Source: RPQJ01 sp041910015 | Lineage (GTDB): Bacteria; Pseudomonadota; Gammaproteobacteria; Steroidobacterales; Steroidobacteraceae | NCBI GenBank assembly: GCA_041910015.1 | Contig: JAYRRR010000001.1 | Coordinates: 62,001-126,000, forward strand | Direction of reading: 5' to 3' | Length of the DNA stretch: 64,000 bases | Part shown: in pieces, positions 42,807 through 51,997 of the stretch | How the letters are laid out: each line of letters begins with the position of its first letter | Numbering within the stretch: the first letter of the stretch is position 1 | Made by a program: the position numbers and the translations under genes | The notes under the pieces: generated by a model | Databases searched by the model: none | Told to the model about the DNA's origin: nothing | What the model saw: only the letters and a program-made list of their open reading frames with translations

Positions 42807-45665
42807 CTACGTCAGCTTCGCCACCTCGACGCGCGTCGCGCGGTCCGTAGGGCCAGGCCCGTACTCCGCCGGACGCGGTTGAATGTGGAAATATCCTCCC
42901 GCCAGGCTGATCGGGTTGATGGGGCTCGGCGTCACGGTGTTGGCGGTCTTCCTGTCCTTCGCCATGAAGGGCTCCCAGGCATGGTAGACCGTGACCTGCC
43001 CCGGGCGCAGCGTGGGACTCACCTTTGCCATCAAGCGGGATGATCCCACGTCATTGAACAGCCGCACCGCGTCACCATCCGCGATTCCGCGTGCAGCAGC
43101 ATCCTCCACACCAATGAAGATGACCGGCTGTCCGCGGTTCAACTGCTGCATGTACTTCTGGTCGCGCCAGCTCGCGTGAATCGACCAGCGCGTGTGGCCG
43201 CCGGTGAGTTGCAGAGGATAGTCCCCGCCGATGCCCGGCTGGTCCTTGTGCACGGGCAGCGTCTCGCCGAGTTCCTCATAGAAGGGATGATCGATGCAGA
43301 ACTGCATGCGCCGGGTGAGGGTCGGCCAGGGCAGCTTCTTTTCCGTGTGCCAGAGGCCCGCAGTGATGGTCTCGTTTGCCCTGATGTCCGTGGCGTTGCC
43401 GATGTTGGCATAGGCGTCGCCGACGGCCGTGAATCGCTGGAAGCCTTTCTCCTTGAGCTTCTTCCAGTCGACGCCGCCCATGTTGGTGGAGAGTTCGAGC
43501 ACAAGTTCGAGGAAATCCGATGCGTTGTGCTCCGTGTAGCGACCGTCGAAGGTGAACTGGTCATAGACGTCGAAACTGCGCGCGTTGCCGTGGCGATCCT
43601 TGAACTCACGGATGCCGCGTTCGGTGGCACGCCGCTGGATGGTCTTCAGCAACAGGCAGTAGAACTCCCAGTCGGACCTGGACTCGCCGAGTGGTTCGAC
43701 CGCACGGGTAATGACCTGTGAGAACGGCGCGAGCGGCGTCACCCAGGTGATGTCGTCCTTCTCGTACCAGGCGGCCGCCGGCAGCACGTAGTCGCTGTAG
43801 AGCGCCGTGCTGCTCATGCGCCAGTCGATCGTGACCAGGAGGTCGAGCATGGGCAGCAGCCGCTCCGCGACCTTGTCGTATGCACGCCAGCGGCGCAGCA
43901 CGTTGCCGCCGGCTTCCATGAAGATGCGCGGCCGGGCCGACCCCTTGAAATGCCAACCCTTGTCGACCGCTTCGTCCATGTAGGCGGCAAACGGGCGCTT
44001 CAGGTGCGGATCCCACTTCTCGGAGCGACCGTAGGTGTCCTGCATGCCGACCTGGTGGTACAGCCAGCCCATGCTGGAAGCCATGGCACCATAGCCGTAG
44101 CCCTTGCGGGCGAGGTCGAAGAGGCTGATTTCGGTCGTATAGCCCTTGGCCATGTTTGCCTGGACGAGCGGCGCCATCTTCAGACCCACGGCGGCAAGGA
44201 TGCGTTTCGGATCGTCCTTGCCCGCAGACACCGCCAGCCCGTCGACCGAGTCGACCGAGAGGTAGGCAAAGCCGAGATACCCGGCGCCCTTCCTGCCCAT
44301 CTGTCCGGAGAGTGCGAAGCAGAGGATCTGCGCACGCTCCATCTCGATGGCATGGTAATACTTCGAGAGATTGGACTGACAGACGCAGGTGGCGGCGCGC
44401 GCGCCGGCCAATTGCCTCGCCAGCGTACGGATCGTCTCGGGATCGACCCCGCAGATCTCCGTCGCCCGTTCCGGCACATAGTGTTGTCGCAGATGCGCGC
44501 GCAGCCTCGCGAACACCGGCGTGACCTTGATCGTGCCTGTCCTGCTCTCGACCTCGAACTCGCCCTCAATCGCGGGATCGAGCGCACCCAGCGCCAGCGT
44601 GTCCTGGGGCGCGAGCACGACTCGACCACTGACGCGGTCGTACAGGTAAAAGCGATCGTCCTGGCCGGCCGCTTCCATCTCCGACTGGCGCAGGAAACGG
44701 CCATTGTCCCTGCGCACCAGCAGGGGCAGATCCGTCTGCTCCTGGACGAAGCGGCGATTGAAGATACCCTCCTCGATCATGACGTGGGCCATCGACAGGC
44801 CGAGCGCAGCGTCGGTCGCCACCTTTACCGGCACCCATTGGTCGGCGTGAACTGCCGAAGCCGAATAGTCCGGTGCGATGGTGACGACCTTTGCCCCGTT
44901 GTAGCGCGCCTCCGTGATGAAGTGGGCGTTCGGGATCTGGGTGTAGATGGGATTGCCGCCCCAGATGAGAATCAGGTCCGAGTGGAAAAGGTCGTCCATC
45001 GAACTGCAGAACGTCATCTTGCCGAGCGTCACGGCCACCCCCGGACGGTGGTCGCCGGCCTCGGGGTTCCAGTCGAGCACGGGCGTGTCGAGCACGAGCG
45101 TCGTTCGCGCCTGGGCCACGCCCGCACCGCCCCCCGTGACCGCGCCTTCGTCCCAGATGATGGCGCCCGGACCGTCGGTGGTCATGACGTCGATCATCCG
45201 GTCGGCGATGTCCGTGAGCGCCTCGTCCCAGCTCACACGCCGCCACTTGCCCGCTCCGCGCTCGCCGACCCGCTTCAGCGGATGGCGCAGGCGCGACCCG
45301 TCGTACATGCGTTCCGAGTAGCAGGCGCCCTTGTTGCAGCCGCGCGGGTTATAGTCAGGAATCCTGGGATCGATCTGCTCGTAGATGGCGGCCTGCTCCT
45401 CGCGCCAGACGATGCCGTCCTTGACGAAGACATTCCAGTTGCAGCCGCGCTGATACCAGCAGTTGACGAAGTGGCTTCCCTTGGCAACGCTGTCCCAGGT
45501 CCACTTTGCCCGCCAGATGTCCTCGAAGCTCTCGTAGCGGACCGCTGCCGCAGCGGGAGGTATCACCGGCCCCGTATCGGCGCCGGACTTCCAGCTCAGA
45601 TTGACCAGCGACAGGCCGAGCGCGCTGCCCATGCCCTTGATGAAACTGCGCCTTGCCATCGTCAT
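42807..45665 (-). CDS. Molybdopterin alpha subunit, type II DMSO reductase family (steroid C25 dehydrogenase-like)
   Basis: A 952-aa catalytic subunit. The twin-arginine signal RRSFIKG at 5-11 marks Tat export to the periplasm. His65, Cys69, Cys75 and Cys110 (or 115) suit the N-terminal FS0 cluster of type II enzymes; Asp residues in CSSMDDLFHSDLIL lie where these enzymes have their Mo-ligating Asp. With the Fe-S beta subunit and heme gamma subunit it fits the ethylbenzene/steroid C25 dehydrogenase clade, which hydroxylates unactivated carbon with water. C25 versus C26 specificity cannot be told. No TorD-like chaperone gene is nearby. Confidence 0.85.
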   Translation of the reverse strand: MTMARRSFIKGMGSALGLSLVNLSWKSGADTGPVIPPAAAAVRYESFEDIWRAKWTWDSVAKGSHFVNCWYQRGCNWNVFVKDGIVWREEQAAIYEQIDPRIPDYNPRGCNKGACYSERMYDGSRLRHPLKRVGERGAGKWRRVSWDEALTDIADRMIDVMTTDGPGAIIWDEGAVTGGGAGVAQARTTLVLDTPVLDWNPEAGDHRPGVAVTLGKMTFCSSMDDLFHSDLILIWGGNPIYTQIPNAHFITEARYNGAKVVTIAPDYSASAVHADQWVPVKVATDAALGLSMAHVMIEEGIFNRRFVQEQTDLPLLVRRDNGRFLRQSEMEAAGQDDRFYLYDRVSGRVVLAPQDTLALGALDPAIEGEFEVESRTGTIKVTPVFARLRAHLRQHYVPERATEICGVDPETIRTLARQLAGARAATCVCQSNLSKYYHAIEMERAQILCFALSGQMGRKGAGYLGFAYLSVDSVDGLAVSAGKDDPKRILAAVGLKMAPLVQANMAKGYTTEISLFDLARKGYGYGAMASSMGWLYHQVGMQDTYGRSEKWDPHLKRPFAAYMDEAVDKGWHFKGSARPRIFMEAGGNVLRRWRAYDKVAERLLPMLDLLVTIDWRMSSTALYSDYVLPAAAWYEKDDITWVTPLAPFSQVITRAVEPLGESRSDWEFYCLLLKTIQRRATERGIREFKDRHGNARSFDVYDQFTFDGRYTEHNASDFLELVLELSTNMGGVDWKKLKEKGFQRFTAVGDAYANIGNATDIRANETITAGLWHTEKKLPWPTLTRRMQFCIDHPFYEELGETLPVHKDQPGIGGDYPLQLTGGHTRWSIHASWRDQKYMQQLNRGQPVIFIGVEDAAARGIADGDAVRLFNDVGSSRLMAKVSPTLRPGQVTVYHAWEPFMAKDRKTANTVTPSPINPISLAGGYFHIQPRPAEYGPGPTDRATRVEVAKLT

Positions 45666-45680
45666 GGTTGCGTTCCTCGG

Positions 45681-46754
45681 CTAGAGCCTGGCGGGGTCGA
45701 CCGGGAAGTCGGGAAAGATGTGATCGGGCCACTTGTAGACGATCAGCGTATCCATCAGTTCCGACGGCATGCCTCTGGACTTCTTGTCCTTCTCGGCCTC
45801 CAGGATGGCCAGTGCCTGCCCGACCCTGGGCCCGAACAGGCTCTCCAGATACTCCAGCGGAATTCGAGGTCTGGAAGGCATCACCTTGCCGCGCGCATCG
45901 ACCGAAGACGGCGCCAGCGGTGGCACGTAATAGACGTTCGGCTGCGTCCCGTATTCCTCGTGCAACGGCAACGCCACTTGCCATCGATGCACGAGTTTGT
46001 GGATCGGACCCTTCTCGTCGTCGAGGTAGCCCACGAAGCGAAGGCGGCCTGGACATTGCCGCGCACAAGCCGGCGCCACGCCCTTCTCGACGCGTGGAAA
46101 GCAGAAGATGCACTTCTGGGATATGTCGCGCACGTGGTTGTAATAGATGCGCTTGTACGGGCAGGCCTCCATGCAGAAGCGATAGCCCCGGCAGTGCTGC
46201 TCGTCGATGAGAACGATGCCGTCTTCCTTGCGCTTGTAGATCGCGCCGCGCGGGCAGGCTTCGAGACACGCCGGATGCGTGCAGTGATTGCAGATTCGAG
46301 GCAGGTAGAAGTGGAACGAGTTGGGGTACTCGCCGCCGCCCTGGTCCTCGTCCCAGTTGGGGCCCCAGGAAGGCTTTTCGCCGCGCGAGTTCTTCGGGTG
46401 GAGGAACGACTCCTCACCCGCACCACCGAAGAGCACGCCTGCCTTGTCGAACTGCCAGGCATCGCCGAACTCGTCTTTCGTCGGCAGCCTGCCCGGGCGC
46501 GCCTGGTCGTGCTGGTCCCAGCCGCCGCCCATGGTTTCCCAGTCCTTTGGCGTACCGCGGCCTGGCTGGGTGTTCACCACCGCCCACCACATGTGCTCCA
46601 TGCCTTCTTCGCGCGTCCACTGCTGCTTGCACGCGATCGTGCAGGTCTGGCAACCGAGGCATTTGTTGAGATCGAACACCATGGCGAGCTGGCGATCGGG
46701 TCGCTGCACGACGCCCTCCAGGCTGCGGCCGATGTTTGGCTCCCGACTGCTCAT
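45681..46754 (-). CDS. Fe-S beta subunit of the molybdenum dehydrogenase
   Basis: A 357-aa four-cluster ferredoxin-like protein. Motifs: CLGCQTCTIAC at 32-42, CNHCTHPACLEACP, CRGYRFCMEACP and CIFCFPRVEKGVAPACARQCP. In the third motif Tyr replaces one Cys, as in the [3Fe-4S] site of type II DMSO reductase beta subunits. It links the alpha Mo centre to the heme gamma subunit and is exported by hitch-hiking, having no own signal. Lies 15 bp upstream of the alpha gene. Confidence 0.92.
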   Translation of the reverse strand: MSSREPNIGRSLEGVVQRPDRQLAMVFDLNKCLGCQTCTIACKQQWTREEGMEHMWWAVVNTQPGRGTPKDWETMGGGWDQHDQARPGRLPTKDEFGDAWQFDKAGVLFGGAGEESFLHPKNSRGEKPSWGPNWDEDQGGGEYPNSFHFYLPRICNHCTHPACLEACPRGAIYKRKEDGIVLIDEQHCRGYRFCMEACPYKRIYYNHVRDISQKCIFCFPRVEKGVAPACARQCPGRLRFVGYLDDEKGPIHKLVHRWQVALPLHEEYGTQPNVYYVPPLAPSSVDARGKVMPSRPRIPLEYLESLFGPRVGQALAILEAEKDKKSRGMPSELMDTLIVYKWPDHIFPDFPVDPARL

Positions 46755-46877
46755 GACTGTCTCCTCAGGCGACCGCCTGTGTTGCGTGGCGCGCGGTCTC
46801 ATCTGCCATGGCCTCTGTCCCGGAACCGGTCATCGGTCCGCCGGGAACCGGGCTCCACCGGACGGTCGTCGTTCCGC

Positions 46878-48071
46878 CTATGCCATTCGTGACGGCGGCA
46901 TGCCGAGCCCGGTCAGCGCGACCATGTCCTTGAGCACCTCGTTGGTGCCGCCACCGAACGTGAGCAGCCGCATGGCGACGAAGTCCCGCTGCAACAAGCC
47001 GCTCATCGGCGAAATGCCGGAAGGCGGCTGCATGCCGCCGATCATTCCCATCATGTCCATGCACGTACCCGCCACGGTCTGAAACAGCTCCGACCCGTAC
47101 ACCTTGGTCATGGCCGCCTCCGCGAACGGTTCGATGCCTTGCGCAATCTGGCTCGCTGCGCGGAAATTGAACAGCCGCAGCACCTCAGTGCGGGCCGTGA
47201 GATCGGCGAGTCTTTCCCGCACCCAGGGCTCATCGAACACCCGTCGGCCGTCGATGGTGGTGCTTTTGGCCCAGGCAATCATTTCCTCGAGAACCCGCCG
47301 CATCCGCGAGTGCGGCACGAGTCCGATACGCTCCATCGCGAGCTGTGAGTTGATGTAGCTCCAGCCCTTGTTTTCCTCGCCGATCAGGCACGACTTGGGC
47401 ACCCGCACGTTGTCGTAGAACGTCACGTTGGTGCGGAAGCCACCCATGGTCCTCAAGGGACTGATGGTGACGCCCGGCAGTCGGGTGTCGACCATCAGGA
47501 TCGAGATGCCCTTGTGCTTTCTTGCGGCGGGATCGGTTCTGACCGCCAGCCATATGTAGTCGCAGAAATGCGCCAGGCTGGTGAACACCTTCTGGCCGCT
47601 GATGACGTAGTCGTCGCCGTCCGGCACCGCCTTCGTCTTGAGCGAGGCGAGATCGCTGCCGGCCCCGGGCTCCGTGTAGCCGACAGCGATGTTCAGCTCT
47701 CCCCGCAGCAGCGGCGGCAGGAAGCGGTCTCTCTGCTCCTCGGTCCCGGCACGCATGATCGTGGAACCGATGGCGTTGATCGCCAGGAACGGAATCGGGA
47801 CTCGATAGTACCCGGCGACCGTGTCGAAGAAGATGTACTGGTCGATGGCGTCCCTTTCCTGCCCGCCGTACCGCTTCGGCCACGCCAGACCGAGCCAGCC
47901 ATCACGTCCCAGCTGGCGGATGAACTGGCTGTAATGCGGATGCGTATCCGGCCCGCCACCTTCCTGCTGGACCAGGAGCTCGGCCTCCAGCGCCGGCGTG
48001 ACATGCCTTTCGAGATAGGCAATGACTTCACGCTGCAGCTGCTGCTGGGTTTCGGTCAGTTGGAAGTCCAT
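46878..48071 (-). CDS. Acyl-CoA dehydrogenase, canonical FAD subunit (module 3)
   Basis: A 397-aa ACAD: GWLGLAWPKRYGGQERDAIDQ, the loop YTEPGAGSDLASLKT, GQKVFTSLAHFCDYIWLAVR and the C-terminal LLTFGGGTNEVLKDMVALTGLG. Same architecture as the ACADs at 3107 and 21471. It is downstream of a degenerate ACAD (30 bp gap) and 123 bp upstream of the Mo beta gene. Confidence 0.92.
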   Translation of the reverse strand: MDFQLTETQQQLQREVIAYLERHVTPALEAELLVQQEGGGPDTHPHYSQFIRQLGRDGWLGLAWPKRYGGQERDAIDQYIFFDTVAGYYRVPIPFLAINAIGSTIMRAGTEEQRDRFLPPLLRGELNIAVGYTEPGAGSDLASLKTKAVPDGDDYVISGQKVFTSLAHFCDYIWLAVRTDPAARKHKGISILMVDTRLPGVTISPLRTMGGFRTNVTFYDNVRVPKSCLIGEENKGWSYINSQLAMERIGLVPHSRMRRVLEEMIAWAKSTTIDGRRVFDEPWVRERLADLTARTEVLRLFNFRAASQIAQGIEPFAEAAMTKVYGSELFQTVAGTCMDMMGMIGGMQPPSGISPMSGLLQRDFVAMRLLTFGGGTNEVLKDMVALTGLGMPPSRMA

Positions 48072-48101
48072 GCTCGCTCCCGCTGCGTGGGTCGATCCAG
48101 G

Positions 48102-49226
48102 TCAGAGCTGTTCGCCCAGGCGCCTGAGCTGTACCGGTGCCGGGCCGAATCTCAGCTCCATCGCCTTGGCGCGGCGGAAGTAGAACTGCAGGTCGTTCGC
48201 CACATCGACGCCGACGCCGCCATGGAGTTGTTGCGCCAGTGCCGCCACCCTCTGGCAGGCATCGCTCGATACGGCCTTGGCGATGGCGACTTCCCGGGCC
48301 GCCGGCCGGTTCCGTTGCAGCTGGTCGATCGCCTGGTAGGTGGTCCAGCGTGATGCCTGTACCAGCGTGTACATGTCGGCCAGATGATGGTGCACGGCCT
48401 GGAACGATCCGAGGGGCCGGTCGAATTGCACGCGCTGCTTGACGTATGCGGCAGTGACCGCAAGCTGGTGCTCCGCTCCGCCCAGCATTTCCGCACAGGT
48501 CAAGGCCGTGCATTGCCGATGGACGTCCAACAGAAGACGCAACGCGCCCCCCTCAAACCCCAGCACGGCATCCCCCGCCACCCTGACCCGATCGAAGTCG
48601 ACCCGGAACTGCCGATCCGGAGCGATGGTCTCGAGCCGGGTCATTCCGATGCCTGGCAACCTGCGGTCCACCAGCAGCAGGTTGCATCCGGCTTCGTCAC
48701 CGATCGCTCCTTCTGTCCTCGCCAGCACCAGCAGATGATCCGCGACGTCGGCGTACGGCACAAACATCTTGCGGCCGCTGAGCATGAAACCGTCGGCCGA
48801 TCGTTCGGCTCGTGCTGCCACGAAGCGGGGCTCATATGAAACTCCCAGCTCTTCGATGGCCGGCGAAATGATCACACTGCCGTCCGCGATGGCGGACAGA
48901 AGCCGCTGCGTCCGTGGCCCGTCACCGCTGCCGAGGATCGCCAGTGTCGCCATGAGGTTTGCCGAGAACGGACTGTCGAAGGCGGCTCCGCCGATTTCCT
49001 CGAGCAGTACGCCGAGATCGAGGAAACCCAGACCCGAACCGCCATGGCGCTCTGGAACGATGATTCCGGTCCAGCCCTGCGCGGCCATGGCGTTCCAGAG
49101 CGCAGCCGAAAATCCCGTGTCGCTGCTCTCGAGTTCCCTCAGCGTCTTCGAGTGACATTGCTCCCGTAGAAACCTGCGGGTCGATTCACGGAAGAGCTGC
49201 TGCTCCTCGCTCAGGGAGAAATCCAT
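48102..49226 (-). CDS. Acyl-CoA dehydrogenase, degenerate-subunit type (module 3)
   Basis: A 374-aa ACAD starting MDFSLSEEQQLFRESTRRFL. The flavin-loop motif is lost (SPAIEELGVSYEPRFVAARA), while the helical domain QRVQFDRPLGSFQAVHHHLADMY and QLHGGVGVDV is kept. Third example in the window of a canonical/degenerate pair, supporting a heterotetrameric enzyme with one FAD per dimer. Confidence 0.9.
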   Translation of the reverse strand: MDFSLSEEQQLFRESTRRFLREQCHSKTLRELESSDTGFSAALWNAMAAQGWTGIIVPERHGGSGLGFLDLGVLLEEIGGAAFDSPFSANLMATLAILGSGDGPRTQRLLSAIADGSVIISPAIEELGVSYEPRFVAARAERSADGFMLSGRKMFVPYADVADHLLVLARTEGAIGDEAGCNLLLVDRRLPGIGMTRLETIAPDRQFRVDFDRVRVAGDAVLGFEGGALRLLLDVHRQCTALTCAEMLGGAEHQLAVTAAYVKQRVQFDRPLGSFQAVHHHLADMYTLVQASRWTTYQAIDQLQRNRPAAREVAIAKAVSSDACQRVAALAQQLHGGVGVDVANDLQFYFRRAKAMELRFGPAPVQLRRLGEQL

Positions 49227-49244
49227 GGCAGTGCACGTCCGCGA

Positions 49245-49679
49245 TCAGTTGCCGGCCCTTCTGAACATGGGCAGGGCCCACCCCTTGGCGACTTCCCTGA
49301 AGCAGACCTCCACCGGCATGTCGAAGGAGATCTCTTCGGGCGTGCAATCGATCATGTTGGAGATCATGCGCACACCCGGCTCATTGACCATTTCGACCAG
49401 CACAACCTCGAAGGGCACGCGATACGCGGGATGGACCTCCTGCCGCGCGACGGTCCAGCTGTAGATACGACCCTTGCCGCTCGACTCGATCCACTCCCAG
49501 CCGTCGCCCTTGCACTTCGCGCACCGGACCCGCGGAGGGTGGCTGAACGTGCCGCACCCGGAGCACTTCTGGAACTTCAGCTTGCGCTGCTTGATGCCCT
49601 CCCAGAAGCCGTTCTCGAAGTTCTCCCAGACGGGGTCATAGAAGTGCTTCATGTACTTCGGGTTGTATTCAATGGACAT
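49245..49679 (-). CDS. DUF35 zinc-ribbon/OB-fold protein (module 3)
   Basis: A 144-aa protein: CSGCGTFSHPPRVRCAKC is the zinc ribbon, GRIYSWTVARQEVHPAYR and PFEVVLVEMVNEPGVRMISNMID the OB fold. It lies 28 bp after the Ltp2-like gene. The longer N terminus (NPKYMKHFYDPVWENFENGFW) is absent from the module 1 and 2 versions and may contact its own aldolase. Confidence 0.88.
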   Translation of the reverse strand: MSIEYNPKYMKHFYDPVWENFENGFWEGIKQRKLKFQKCSGCGTFSHPPRVRCAKCKGDGWEWIESSGKGRIYSWTVARQEVHPAYRVPFEVVLVEMVNEPGVRMISNMIDCTPEEISFDMPVEVCFREVAKGWALPMFRRAGN

Positions 49680-49707
49680 CGACTCGACTCCCGTGCTTCG
49701 AAACTGG

Positions 49708-50883
49708 TCAGTTGCCCCGGGTGAGAATGAGCGCCGTCGTCGGCACGCCGAGCCCGCCCGTCACGAGCACGTTCTGCGCACCCTGCACCTGCGACGTCGA
49801 GGTGCCGCGCACCTGCCGCACGCCTTCGGCGATCATGTTCATGCCATGGATGTAGGCTTCCGCCAACATGCCGCCCGAGGTATTGATCGGCAGCTCGCCG
49901 CCCAACCGGATGCGATTGCCGCCCTGGCAGAAGGCCCCCCCCTCCCCGTACTTGCAGAAACCGTAGGTCTCGAGCTGCATGGGTACGGTCACCGTGAAGG
50001 CGTCGTAGAGCTGCGCCACGTCGATATCCTCCGTGGTGAGCTCTGCCATCCGGAAGACCTCGCGCGCCGCTTCGGTGCATTCCGGCAGCCCGATCGAATC
50101 GCGGTAGTACGAGGTCATGCTGTGCGAGTCGTAAGAGGTGCCAAAGCCGACGCCGCTGATGAAGGCAGGCTTCTGCTTCAAGTCCCGGGCGCGTTCAGGC
50201 GTGGTGACTATCAGCGCCACGGCGCCGTCGTTCTCCAGACAGGTATCGTGCAACGTGAAGGGCTCCGCGGACATGGGGGAACCCAGGTACTCTTCCATGG
50301 TCAGCGGCCTGCCGTAGAACATCGCCCGCGGATTGCGCAGGGCATTTTCGCGGCATACGAGCGCCACGTGTCCGAGCTGTTCGCGCGTTGCCCCTGTCTC
50401 GTGCATCCAGCGCTTCGCCTGCATGGCCACCCACATCGTGGGACTGGCGAAGCCGTACGGCATGTAATAGCTGTAGCGGTATTCGGCGGGAATGGCGGTC
50501 GGGCGGCCGTAACGAACCGTCCCGCTGGCGGGCTTCAGGGACCGGTAGCACGCGACGTAGTTGGCCACGCCGGACGCAACCGCCATGGCCGCGTGAGCCA
50601 CCGTCCCGCAGCATGCCCCGCCGCCCCAGGGAGTCTGGCCGAAGTAGCGCAGGTTCGGAATGCCGAGGCTGCGCGCCACGTCGATGTCGGGAGCGAGCTC
50701 CGCAGCGTAGATGCCGGCCGTGCCATAGCTCGACATGCCATCGATCCGGTCGATCTCGAGGCCGGCATCCACGCAGGCTGCCGTCACGGCATCCACCGCC
50801 AGATGAATCTCGCTACGGCCGGCGTTGCGCGTGAATTCCGTCGAGCCGATGCCGACGACGCACGCCTTGTTCTTCAGGGACAT
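49708..50883 (-). CDS. Ltp2-like thiolase-fold protein, probable aldol lyase (module 3)
   Basis: A 391-aa homologue of the protein at 18038. Shared blocks include CVVGIGSTEFTRNAGRSE, CCGTVAHAAMAVASG, LPINTSGGMLAEAYIHGMNMIAEGVRQVRGTSTSQVQ and the LTRGN end. In sterol breakdown one such lyase acts at C17 of C22-CoA and others at the C24 branch of phytosterols; having two in the window would allow both. Assignment of either to a given position needs assay or phylogeny. Confidence 0.82.
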   Translation of the reverse strand: MSLKNKACVVGIGSTEFTRNAGRSEIHLAVDAVTAACVDAGLEIDRIDGMSSYGTAGIYAAELAPDIDVARSLGIPNLRYFGQTPWGGGACCGTVAHAAMAVASGVANYVACYRSLKPASGTVRYGRPTAIPAEYRYSYYMPYGFASPTMWVAMQAKRWMHETGATREQLGHVALVCRENALRNPRAMFYGRPLTMEEYLGSPMSAEPFTLHDTCLENDGAVALIVTTPERARDLKQKPAFISGVGFGTSYDSHSMTSYYRDSIGLPECTEAAREVFRMAELTTEDIDVAQLYDAFTVTVPMQLETYGFCKYGEGGAFCQGGNRIRLGGELPINTSGGMLAEAYIHGMNMIAEGVRQVRGTSTSQVQGAQNVLVTGGLGVPTTALILTRGN

Positions 50884-50887
50884 CGTC

Positions 50888-51328
50888 TCACCCTCGCGTC
50901 GGCAGGGAGATGATCGCCGTGCCGTTCGCGTGCGGGCCCATCTGGTTGTCGCCGCTGAAGGCGACCTCGATCAGATGCTCGCCCTTGTCCTGCCACTTGC
51001 GGGTGACCCGCGCGTTCATGTCCATCCTGTCCCGCGGGAAATTCGGCACCGACAGCTTGATGGAAATGTCCTTGATCATCGCCTGCGGGCCCGCCCACTG
51101 CTCGAGATAGGTCATCATCAGGCCGTTCGACGTGAGGATGTTCATGAAGATGTCGGGCGCTCCCTTCGACTGCGCGAAATCCCGGTCGTGGTGGACCGGC
51201 ATGAAGTCGTGCGTCGCCCAGGTCGCGCCCATCGCAATCAGCGTCGTGTCGATGACCCGGCTCTTCTCCGGCAGATCCTGTTTGACCTGCACGTCTTCCC
51301 AATAGACATTGTTGATCTCGCGCGACAT
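50888..51328 (-). CDS. MaoC-like hotdog hydratase, catalytic-type subunit (module 3)
   Basis: A 146-aa hotdog protein with THDFMPVHHDRDFA, the hydratase motif with intact His, and GAPDIFMNILTSNGLMMTYLEQW. Homologous to the proteins at 909 and 19777. Its stop is 4 bp before the Ltp2-like ATG. It should form a heterodimer with one of the two degenerate hotdog proteins upstream. Confidence 0.85.
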   Translation of the reverse strand: MSREINNVYWEDVQVKQDLPEKSRVIDTTLIAMGATWATHDFMPVHHDRDFAQSKGAPDIFMNILTSNGLMMTYLEQWAGPQAMIKDISIKLSVPNFPRDRMDMNARVTRKWQDKGEHLIEVAFSGDNQMGPHANGTAIISLPTRG

Positions 51329-51365
51329 TGCCTGCTTCCTCTCTGGTACCTGTTCGTGGACTCGC

Positions 51366-51971
51366 TCAGCCTGCGTACAGTCTTCGCGTGCTCATCGGCG
51401 CCCGGTAAACGAGCACGTCGAAGGACTGGTTGCACAGGAGCTCGTCGTTCTGGTTGTAGAACTGGTAGAGCATCTGATACTTCCGGCCGACACCTTGGCG
51501 CGTCAGATGGTCGTACTCCGACAGCCGCGCAATGCCGAGCGTCCAGTGGATCTCGTCACCCACCCGGATTCGCCTGAAGTGCTGCTGGCGCTGCGCGGTC
51601 GCCATGACGCCCGTGTAGCCTTCCTGCTCCACGACCTCGTTCAGCTTGACGTTGGGGTCATCCGGAAACTCGCATCTGCCGTGCACGAACTGCTCGATGG
51701 CGGCCTTCATCGTCCCCAGGGCGAACACGTGGGTCATGCCCGAGGGCGCCAGCAGGCCGCCGTGCGGACTTTGCCGCGCGTACTCCTCGTCCGTGTAGAG
51801 AGGATTGGTGTCCCGCATCACCTGGCACCAGCGATCCACGTCCACAGCCGTCACCCGGTCGTGCGGGGGATGCCGTGGGCTCGGCACACCGATCAACGGA
51901 GCGATCTTCGAATAGTCCATCGTCGGTTCGACCGGACTGTTGAACGGAAGGACGCCAAACTGGTTGTCCAT
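51366..51971 (-). CDS. MaoC/FAS1-type hotdog protein, partner subunit (module 3)
   Basis: A 201-aa hotdog protein. MRDTNPLYTDEEYARQSPHGGLLAPSGMTHVF has the NPLY form of the motif, without the catalytic His, as in the partners at 1388 and 19209. ATG 51971 (MDNQFGVLPF) is chosen; the frame remains open further upstream but overlaps the neighbouring gene. Likely partner of the catalytic subunit at 50888. Confidence 0.8.
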   Translation of the reverse strand: MDNQFGVLPFNSPVEPTMDYSKIAPLIGVPSPRHPPHDRVTAVDVDRWCQVMRDTNPLYTDEEYARQSPHGGLLAPSGMTHVFALGTMKAAIEQFVHGRCEFPDDPNVKLNEVVEQEGYTGVMATAQRQQHFRRIRVGDEIHWTLGIARLSEYDHLTRQGVGRKYQMLYQFYNQNDELLCNQSFDVLVYRAPMSTRRLYAG

Positions 51972-51997
51972 GGGATCTACGCCTCTGTTTCCCGGTC

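Noticed and set aside
46755..46877. Search for a TorD-like chaperone or delta subunit between the Mo beta gene and the ACAD
   Set aside because: The 123-bp gap has no coding frame, and no other gene in the window has chaperone features.
43950..46892. Open frame of 980 codons on the plus strand opposite the Mo alpha and beta genes
   Set aside because: Antisense shadow of GC-rich genes; Arg/His/Val/Asp/Glu-rich translation without domains, while the minus strand encodes clear Mo and Fe-S subunits.
50870..50890. GACGATG at the Ltp2-like start codon as a regulon half-site
   Set aside because: It is the ribosome-binding and start region of a gene inside an operon, without the other half or a -10.
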